From: Halictus rubicundus
Lineage: Eukaryota > Arthropoda > Insecta > Hymenoptera > Halictidae
Assembly: GCF_050948215.1 (NCBI RefSeq)
Contig: NC_135151.1
Location: forward strand, 19,528,720-19,592,719
DNA: 64,000 bases
Direction of reading: 5' to 3'
Part shown: in pieces, positions 56,003-64,000 of the stretch
Numbering within the stretch: the first letter of the stretch is position 1
How the letters are laid out: every line of letters begins with the position of its first letter
The notes under the pieces: model-generated
Databases searched by the model: none
What the model was told of the DNA's origin: nothing
Seen by the model: the letters and a program-made list of their open reading frames with translations, nothing else
Program-made: the position numbers and the translations under genes

Positions 56003-58385
56003 GATTTGCTGTAAAAGTGTTTCCGATTTCTTTTTCTGTCATTTGACAATAATTATTGTATTTTCCTACCTCGTTCGCGGTAAGTAAAAATTTAATTCAA
56101 ATCAATCGGCAATAACATAACGGTAACGTTCAACTCTTTACGTGTGTTTACCGTTTCACAGAAACCACAGTGCGCTCATTACGAACGGATTTTATTGATC
56201 TACAATTGCATCGCGATACACCTAAGAAAAAGTTACGCGAACTGTACTTAAACGTTGGCGTGACAATTATATTAACATCAACGGAATCTTAGAGACGATA
56301 AATTACGGTATGCGTTGTTCATTAGAGGTTCTATTACATGTGCTGTTACGTAGTTTACAGGGGCCAAGGAAAACACAGGAGTGCGCGAACGGTGCTGAAA
56401 AACTGGTGTACACGGAATAACAAGTCAGCGAAAGATACAAAATTAACTGTAATTACGGGGCGCTGCTTGAGAGACCCTTCTCCACGTTCGGAAACTCCCA
56501 CGATTCTAAATTTCCGCGTGTTTCAGGTTCTGGACGTTTCCACGAAGAGAACGCGAGCCTTTTCTCGCGCCGAGTGGAGGCGAGTAGAGGCCCCTGAAAC
56601 CTAAACCTAACCGAGGCCAGGTCCTAAACGCTTCTGCGATATCCGGGCGGCGAGACTGCCTCTTCTCGGAAACTCGATTTTCTCCGGGGCCGATGAAATG
56701 AAACGCGTGGAGCGCGTATTGACAAGCCGAGCCGGGTCTCTGATAATTGGCCCGGGTGCCCGCGTCGGCTGGCGCCGAGGGGGCGAGAGAGCTCGCGCTT
56801 TCTCGCGTTACGACGCGGAATGGCCCCGTAACTCCGTGTTCCTGCTCGGTTTTCGGGGGTCGGGACAAAGCGTCACGTCGCGCAATTCCAGCCCGTAGTT
56901 TTCATTACCCCGTAAAACGAATTAGAGAAACACAGTAGAGGGTTAATGAAGGAAGGGGTCTCGCCCGGCGGTCTGGAAGGGGCGGAATAAGGGGCGAAGA
57001 GGCTACCGTTGGAAATTCTGTTAATTTCACAGCGGCGGTTCGCGCAACCACGGGAAACGGGATTCGGTCGTCGCGAGCTCATCCGCGCTTGGTCCTCGGG
57101 CCGAGCTGCACACGGTTCCCTGGCTCCTAGCGAATCTTCCTCTACCGTGGCCCCCTGCCTTGCTCCACCCTCACCCCCCTCTGCTCGGTGCTCCAGCTCC
57201 TTCGCGCTGAACACGTAGAGCTGAATAAGCCATGGCACTAACCCACATACACGTAAACCCCACGAAGAAGTTCGGCGGGAGCTCATTACACGACCGGAGT
57301 ATCAACACGGTCGCGGTCTCGACCCGGATCGGTCGTAGTTTTGCACTTCGCCGGTCCGCACTTTTCTCGTTTCGTCCCGGTATTAAATCGCGAGAGGGCC
57401 CCGCCTTTCCGCGGTAAACATCCACCGCCCGAAACGCTCGCGCGAGGGCGAAGTTGAGTGCTCCCCCGCCCCACCCCTTTCCTTCTTTACATGTTAATCT
57501 CAGCCCCATCCCCCGTCTCCTTCTTGTCCCGTTTGCTCTCGCGTCTTTCAATCCCCACCCGGTCGCCATCCGACTTTTGATGTTTCCATCCTTAGAGCGT
57601 TCTTGTTTTTTCAAAATCTCCAGCACGCTCGCCTCCGTTACGCGATCTCTGCCGCGTCTCCGTTTCTCGACCCTGCAGAGTCCCTCTCTCTGTCTCTCTG
57701 TCTCGCTTTTTTGTCGCCAGTCTCTTTTCCACTGATTCTTTGTCTCGTCGCCCCCTTCCACCTCCCCTCCCCCTTTTTCGCTGAGTCGCGCGAGTAGTGT
57801 ACACAGCTTTTAACCCGGATTCATGGCTCGGCGCTGCGCTGCAAGACGACCGGCTCGCCAGGAGCTCGACACGAGCATCGCTCGACACCGAAAAACATTT
57901 TAATGATCCTGTGCTCGCGGATCGGAATCCGAAAATTTGGTCTCCCGAGTCTGGCTAGCGTGCGGGAATCGAGAGAGGGGGGAGAGAGAGGGAGAGAGAG
58001 AGAAAAGGCCGGAGCACAATGACGCTGCGGAACTCGGTTAGATTTTGAATTTTTCAGAACTCACGGACTTCATAACATTTGAAAAGCTACGAAGGAGCCC
58101 GGCTCACTCCATTCCCCTTTGTGCCACGGCGAAAGCAAAGGAGTAAGAGGAAGTATTGTTCCGGCACGCTCGACCCGCTCCGGGTCTCCGGACTCGCTCC
58201 GGTGTCGCAGCAGTTTTTCGCGCGTGAATCCACGGCCCCGTCTAACTGCAGGTAACTACGGATGTAGGATAAATTATGCAAATCGCGGCAACTTTTTGCG
58301 TTTCCATCAACGAAACTGGAGCGCGGAGATCACGTCCGCCGTCGGACGCCGAAACAGAATGCGGGATCAATGGTTTCTGTCTTTC
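56003..58385. other. Gene-free CpG-rich stretch
   Basis: Frames up to 196 codons antisense (57171-57761) are Arg/Glu/Gly-rich and lie opposite pyrimidine-rich DNA; no domain. A (GA)n tract lies at 57971-58006 and TCTC repeats at 57681-57705. Confidence 0.4.
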
Positions 58386-58568
58386 TTAACACTAAATATC
58401 TTTCATTTAAATTTGTTAAGATTCTAGGGATGCAGGCACGAGAAATTATTCAGCAAATTTATTTGGTTAGGTATTATTTTAGAAATATTGCTGAAAATAT
58501 GGGTGGCAGGTTCTTGTTATTTTTACAAAGTAATGCAAAATAGTCAGCTTTAGTATTCCTAGTGTTGA
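58386..58568 (-). mobile_element. Decayed family C MITE
   Basis: Begins TTAACACTAAATATC and ends TTTAGTATTCCTAGTGTTGA. Internal CAAATTTATT and ACAAAGTAATGCAAAATAGT match family C in order. The GACGGGTCCCG block is lost. Confidence 0.55.
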
Positions 58569-58837
58569 TTACCCCTCACCGGGAATCGTCGCTTACAATT
58601 AGTCAAAATAGCCGCACAGCATGTCCATCCATCGTCTTCATTTCCGTTTCACCTTTTTATCTGATCAACGGTTTCACTCATAATCTCATTTTTTAGATCA
58701 AATTGTATTCACGAAGAAGTGGAAGATTTTACATGTGGAGGCAACAGGAAATATGTGAATCTTCACACGAGGTGTGGGAAAAAAAAAGAATATGAAATGG
58801 AGCGTCTGTTCTATTTTTAATATTTTCATAATTTATA

Positions 58838-59153
58838 CAGGCTGTGTTGATGGTGCAATCGTGGAGGGGCTGATTCTATATGAGAAAATTAATCGAGCAT
58901 ACAGAATGAAATGGTTTCATCCGAAGCTTCGTTTTCGAGAAAATCGAGTTTGAAAATCCAGTGTGTTATTCGATAGGAATCGTCCGACGCGTCTGACCAT
59001 GACTAACCAATTCTACTTCCTGCACATACTGTAGCGCGCGAACCTGACGGATCTTTAAACTCGATTTTCTAGAAAGCGAAGCCTCAAACTATAAAAATTT
59101 ATTCCACATTTTCGACTTATTCTCTCATGTAGAATCACCCCCTCCCTGTACAG
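58838..59153. mobile_element. Fold-back element with TACAGG ends
   Basis: TACAGGCTGTG at the left and CCCTGTACAGG at the right; arms share GGGGCTGATTCTAYATGAGA-type and CTTCGTTTTCGAGAAAATCG-type blocks in inverted order. Arms are about 120 bp and diverged. Confidence 0.6.
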
Positions 59154-59222
59154 GTACGAGGAAATGCAAAATTTTTGTAAGAAAATATGAACGGTGGGTT
59201 GAGAAAATAGTGGACTGAAGCT

Positions 59223-59460
59223 TTGACCCCTTGCCTCACGAGTCAGACTCGTGATGAAGATTCTGGGCAAAGTCCAATAAATGTGTATGTTATTAATTTC
59301 CTTTGAAACGAAATAAAATTCTATTTCGTTGTAGTTGGTATACATCCTCTGGAGAAAACATTCGCATACAATAGATATAAACTATCTTCTATTTTCTATG
59401 AAACTCTGAACGATGAAGAATTTCTAATCATTAAAAAGAAATAGTAGTCCAAGGGGTTAA
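59223..59460. mobile_element. Decayed TTAA-type MITE, family H
   Basis: Left TTGACCCCTTGCCTCACGA resembles the right end of 55672-56002; right GTCCAAGGGGTTAA. About 238 bp. Confidence 0.5.
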
Positions 59461-61098
59461 TCGGAAGATACAGTGCAAATGTGGAAGAAAAATTTTTAGG
59501 TACATTGTGCGTGTGTATTCTCCATGTGGAATCCGAATAAAAAATTCCCTTCTTTCTCCAATAATTTTGAGAAGTTGACTTAGAATTGTCGTCTGAAAAA
59601 AAGACACAAAGTGAGTCCGAGTTCTATTATCTATTTTACCGAAACTATTACCGTTTAAATGTCCACAATTTTCTCGAGAATGGGAAAGTGACGAAACACT
59701 TTCTGGATGCACTGCCCTATGGATAAACTTCCCTCTTCTATTAAGAAATTATGAAAGAAGTTTTAATCGCAAGTGGTGCAAGGTGTTAACGATCCTTAGC
59801 GACACCCGTCAACCATAATTGCGTTTACAATGCGCACTCGGATTTCACTCGTCGGACGATCCCCGCGTGATTACGTTCCGGGCGCGCTGCAAACCGAACA
59901 ATTTCCCTTTGGCTTTGCAAAGAATTTCCATTTCGCCGGTGAACGATATTTTTCCCGTCCTTCTGGCCGGGGTTTCGCCCGAAGTTTCATCGCGGAGGTT
60001 ATCGCGGCGGTCTCGTGTTCCTCGACCCTTCGTCGGGCGCGCGTCCTCTTCTTCGTTTTCGGCGCCGCGGGCGACCAGAAAGTCCGGCGAACTCGAACCG
60101 CGCGGCAATCGGCGAGGAGAATTTATGCCGCGGGCACGAGAAGCTCGAAAATCGTTGCGCTAATTAACCGGGTGCCGGTGCTGTTCGCCGCGGCGCGCGG
60201 TACACCGGACGCGTGTGTCGATCGATCAATCGGCGAATTATCGAGCACGAGTTTAACCGGCGCATTGTTGCGGTCCCGATCGACGAATTGCGCGTCTCCG
60301 CGGTCGGATCGTGCTTCTTCGGGTTAATCCAACAATAATCGGACAGAAACTCGATGAAATGTGCCGGGGCGGTGGGGAACTCGCGGAACAATGCGCGACG
60401 CGAAAGTTCTACGGCAGCGTAAAAACGGAATCACAGAAATCGAAGAGCTTGGCTATTCCAACGGAGCACGTTCCCCTACCTTTTTTCTCTCGTGCCGGCG
60501 ACTTGGGAGTGGCTGACGTTATTAAATCGAACGGGGAATACCTATCGGCTTCTCATCGATCCAAGGAGAAAACTGCCCAGAAGTGTCCATGCTAATTGCA
60601 CCGGATAGTTTTTGCCGGCCGACCTTGTCGCCGATCGATGGAACTTTCGACCAGAAACTCGTCCGAACGGACCCGACCGGGCCGGAGGAACAACGATTGT
60701 TAATTCTGGATATTATTCGGTTTTCTTATTATTGTGGCGGCTCGGTTGCTCGCGCGTCTGACACCGCAACTCTTTCGGTATACGCGCTCCAGTTCGTTTT
60801 ATAATATTTGAAGAAGTATCGTAGCGGCTTGAACATTGCGAGCGAGATGATGGAAAGAACAGGGAGTGGAATAAATAAGTGAAGCTACACTCCTGTGGCG
60901 ACCCTACCCTAAGCGCGATCGATATCCTATCGGTTAAGGAAGGTATGCACAGAGTGAGCTACAAAACGGGAACTATGCGCTTGTGGAGCTATGAAACAAA
61001 ATTGTTTAACTGCTCGAGAAGATACTCCTCTCAAGGTCACCGACATTCTATTTTTCTTTAGACTTTTTCGAGATAATCTTAGTCGATTTATCCTGCAT
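59461..61098. other. Gene-free stretch
   Basis: CpG-rich at 59800-60800 with frames up to 165 codons (59830-60327), no domain. A TCAAGGTCA site lies at 61031-61039. Confidence 0.35.
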
Positions 61099-61251
61099 AT
61101 ACTGTTCACTCGATTATGTCAATAACACGGGTCTTGTCAGCGTCGTGTATCGTCCAGAACCAGGTATTCACGGGGTATTCCCCGCGGTAGTGGGGATAAT
61201 TCCGCGACATTTATCATCCAGGTCTTGACGACATGTATAGAGAGATCACTG
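61099..61251. mobile_element. pogo-like MITE, first of a tandem pair
   Basis: Left end decayed (TACTGTTCACTCGATTATGT), right end TGTATAGAGAGATCACTG. Shares ACACGGGTCTTG and GCGGTAGTGGGGAT with 10041-10260. Confidence 0.6.
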
Positions 61252-61381
61252 CAGTGTTTACTCGATATTTGTCCAAAACTGGGGTCTAGCCAGGGACATG
61301 CATCGGCCAGGAGATCGGCCAGAGGATAGTTCCGGGGCTTTTATCGGCTAGGCATTTGGGACATATATACAGTAAACACTG
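61252..61381. mobile_element. pogo-like MITE, second of a tandem pair
   Basis: Starts CAGTGTTTACTCGATATTTG directly after the CACTG of the previous element, without a TA between, and ends ATACAGTAAACACTG then TA. 130 bp. Confidence 0.6.
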
Positions 61382-61383
61382 TA

Positions 61384-62215
61384 TATGCAAAAAGGAAAAA
61401 AATATCATTCTACGAAAATAACAGCTGCACGGAAGCCCGTTTCATTCCAATTTAAAAGCCAACGAACATGAGCAGAACAAACAATTAAACATTACTTATA
61501 ATTACAGGTGGAAACAAACGCGCAAACCGATAAATTGTATCTCCCCTCGTGCATAAATTCATTCCGGACGATAACATGTTCGTGTTGCAGATGCTCTCTC
61601 GGACCCGTTTGAAATGCACGCAACAAGAAACCGTCCGCGCGCGTATATCCCTCCGGATAGGACAAAGGATCCGCGAGGAAAGGATTGGCGAGCGACGAAT
61701 ATGGGAACATTGAAAAATGGCAGAAAAAGCACGACGACATTTACACGTTCAATTCTTTCCGCAGATTCCCGAGAGCGTCAACGCGAAATCGCGTACTCGC
61801 GTTTCGTTTGAAAAACGATCGCGGTTGTGTTACCGTTTTGTTCTCCTGGAAATGAACAGTCCGCGCGGCAATCGATACGCCGCTCGGAGTGGGGGGGGGG
61901 GGGGAGGTACGGGAAAGAAACACGATGATAGTTGTAACAGATTTTATACCCGGCTGTCGTTGCTCCGCGGTCCCGATCTGACGATGGCATTGCAGATTGT
62001 ACCCGGTAACCACTTGGAATTCCATGCTCGGCAAGAAGGATTCTGATGACCTGGATAGCTTCATTGATTATACCAGATGTCCGGTAAACGAAATACCCGG
62101 ATATCGGGATTCCACAGTCCGCGGGACCAGGGTAGGTCACCGGAACTGATCGCTCGTGGTCAGTGATTTTCGTTACGAACGCGAGTATGCTCGTGTCTTA
62201 CAAATTAGAGGGACC
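61384..62215. other. Gene-free stretch with G-run
   Basis: A run of 14 G lies at 61891-61904. Overlapping frames on both strands at 61492-62140 lack domains. Confidence 0.35.
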
Positions 62216-62217
62216 CA

Positions 62218-63394
62218 AAAGTAATCAATTATTTTGAAATCTAAAACAAACTTTGTAGTAAGTTCAGTTTTTATTTCTTAATTTATTATATAGTCTCCAT
62301 CATTATCCAGGACAGCTTGCCATCTTTCCTGCAAATTTTCAAACCCCCTCTTATAGAAATCCAGGGTTCGTCAAGCAAAATATGACTCAAGGTGCCTCCT
62401 TGCATCTTCTACGAATGTTTTATTTCTTAAATAATGCTCCAGAGATCTGAAAAGATCAGAGGGAGCAATATCCGGTGAGTACGGGGGTGCGGTCAAACTT
62501 CCCATTGCAATTCTTTGATTTTTTCCAGAGTGAGTTTCGCTGCACGGGGCCGGGCATTGTCAGTTTGCAGTATTACACCTTTTCTGTGGACTAAAGATGC
62601 CCTCTTCTTCAATAGTTCTGAATACAGCCGTTGTAATTGCTGACGATACAACTCAGCGGTAACTGTTTCTCCAGGCTTCAACAACTCAAAGTGAATCATG
62701 CCACGACAGTCCCACCAAATGCACAGTAACACCTTTCTGAGTGATAAGCTAGGTTTAGGGGGTTGATATTGCGGTTTGATTTGCAGGAAGCCATTGCTTG
62801 GAACGCTTTATGTTATCATAAAGAATCCATTTTTCATCTCCGGTAACGATTCCGCTAAGAAATGGATCTCTACGAAATCTGGATAGCAATCAAGTGCATA
62901 TTGATCGACGAATATTCTTGTTGGTATAATTGATGCGGTACCCATATTCCTAGCTTATATGCCTTTCCCATTTCGTGTAGGTGCGTTTGTATAGTTGACC
63001 ATGTGGATCCAAGGCTTCTCGATAATTCTTGTATACTTAATTTTAGATCATCTTCCACTAGAGATTTTATGGTGTCATTATCAAATACAACTGGTCGTCC
63101 ACTTCGAGGCCTGTCGGAGAGATCATGATCACCAGCAGCAAACCTTCTGAACCAACGTTGACACTTGTTGACCTTCGGTACGTCTCCAGAAACATCGCAA
63201 ATTTTCTTTGTCGTTACCGTTGCACGAAAGGTACGTACGCTGCCATTTTATTACAGGGTTGTAAAAAGAAATTACACTTTCTATAATATTTTGAACACAG
63301 GCTGCTTTACCGAAAAGTCTCCTCTTCAACGATCTGTACAAAACTAAGGGCAAAACAAATTCTTTGCAAAGAATTGATTACTTGTGGGAACCCC
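62218..63394 (-). mobile_element. Mariner element, nearly full length
   Basis: Flanked by TA at 62216 and 63395. Terminal inverted repeats of about 24 bp: GAGGGACCCAAAAGTAATCA at the left against GGGGTTCCCACAAGTAATCA read inward from the right. The length of 1177 bp is normal for mariner, about 1.2-1.3 kb. A deletion derivative of it lies at 40670-41010. Confidence 0.85.
62290..63260 (-). pseudogene. Mariner transposase, inactivated
   Basis: The enzyme would cut and paste the element through an N-terminal HTH domain and a DDD catalytic core. In order on the minus strand I see CQRWFRRFAAGDHDL and DRPRSGRPVV (about 63160-63090), LSIQELSRSLG and WVPHQL (63040-62930), TGDEKW with the first catalytic Asp (about 62840), WWDCRGMIHFELL (about 62710), and QTDNARP with the second Asp (about 62560). 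Downstream the SPD third Asp and the RSLEHYLRNKTF region follow only in another frame. Breaks are a stop or frameshift at about 62875 before the RDPF motif, and a stop followed by a missing base near 62500. The usual DNARPH has Arg in place of His. All parts are collinear, so it is a single decayed copy. Confidence 0.85.
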
Positions 63395-63396
63395 TA

Positions 63397-64000
63397 ATAT
63401 TTCCCGGCATATCGAGGGAACAATTGTTCCGTATAATACGTCAGGGAACACGGAGAAGGCTGACCGAAGAGAGTTTCGATTGGACAGGAGGAGACTGTTT
63501 GAGAAGTCGATGGGATTCCAATTAGACAAATCCGCTTATTTTCGTTCCGGCGAAACATCCCGGAACTTCGACGGGATAAAGAAGTTATAAACTTGACAGT
63601 CTTATCGAGCCCGGGTGAAAAACTCTCGAGGGCCGGGAGAGAGCGGGTCGGTTAATCAAACAGGCATCAACGGGGAATTACAAGCGGAGCCCAGCCGAGC
63701 CCGAGTCGAACACTCTAAACACACCTCGAAGTTTAACACCCCTATTGTTCGGAGTGGCGGCCACGCAACGTTCGCGGGGCCTCGTTGGGAAGGATTCTTT
63801 CAAGGGGGTGGTCGTGGGATCGATAGCGCCGGTGAAAGGTCGCGTTCGCAGGAATCGGGATCACTGGAGCAACGTTCCGCGAGCGGAATCGGGTAACGCG
63901 ATTCGGTCGGGTATCGCCGCGATTTATTTCCGCGCTACGACGGGAATCGTCGACGAGACCGCGCCGATGCGAGCGTGCGTGTCCGTGTGTCTCTGTGTGT
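63397..64000. other. Gene-free CpG-rich end of window
   Basis: A 93-codon frame at 63615 has no domain. The window ends in a (GT)n-rich run from about 63975. Confidence 0.35.

Noticed and set aside
57171..57761. 196-codon antisense open frame rich in Arg/Glu
   Set aside because: It is the complement of pyrimidine-rich simple sequence; composition explains it and no motif is present.

Overview
The window looks like a nuclear genome segment of an arthropod, most likely an insect and probably hymenopteran (inference). The evidence is CpG-rich, TAAT-dotted DNA mixed with AT-rich blocks, many TTAA-flanked MITEs, pogo/Tc1-type TA-flanked MITEs, a mariner element, a Transib-like element, and many fold-back elements ending in TACAGGGTG. 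There is no bacterial-style gene organisation. I found no intact host protein gene, rRNA, convincing tRNA or CRISPR array. The longer open frames lie mainly in CpG-rich, stop-poor DNA, show no recognisable domain, and are treated as chance. The window is best read as intergenic or large-intron DNA.

Layout. 0-5 kb: CpG-rich DNA, a 366-bp fold-back at 850-1215, then a pile-up of five abutting elements at 3006-4268. 5-10 kb: TTAA MITEs and a 371-bp tandem array (7.9-9.05 kb) grown from a MITE plus its flank. 10-20 kb: pogo-like MITEs, a TACAGGGTG repeat, a 225-bp TTAA MITE, and a decayed mobile-element protein on the minus strand (15.78-16.25 kb). 20-30 kb: a 184-bp tandem array, a nest of elements at 25.0-25.7 kb, and an eight-copy array of about 150 bp at 26.5-27.7 kb. 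30-40 kb: adjacent MITEs, a Transib-like element with RSS-like ends (31443-32868), two fold-backs joined at one TA (34367-35408), and a MITE inserted into a reversed copy of its own family (36837-37236). 40-50 kb: a deleted mariner, a 493-bp fold-back, a Tc3-like HTH scrap, a 198-bp array broken by a MITE, and a 1-kb TTAA-bounded composite. 50-64 kb: a 155-bp array, a candidate TATA/Inr promoter at 52.6 kb, more MITEs, and a nearly full-length but dead mariner (62218-63394, minus).

No genes act together in a pathway. What the window records is mobile-element turnover: nested and abutting insertions, internal deletion derivatives, and MITEs that became tandem arrays. Four observations deserve attention. 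The Transib-like element has the heptamer CACAGTG and a CGGCG duplication. A decayed protein family is recognisable from blocks such as NTARRFF and SEEAQEARNKD. A subterminal hairpin shared by several TTAA MITE families covaries in sequence between them. Unrelated repeats repeatedly carry TCAAGGTCA, the FTZ-F1/ERR monomer site.
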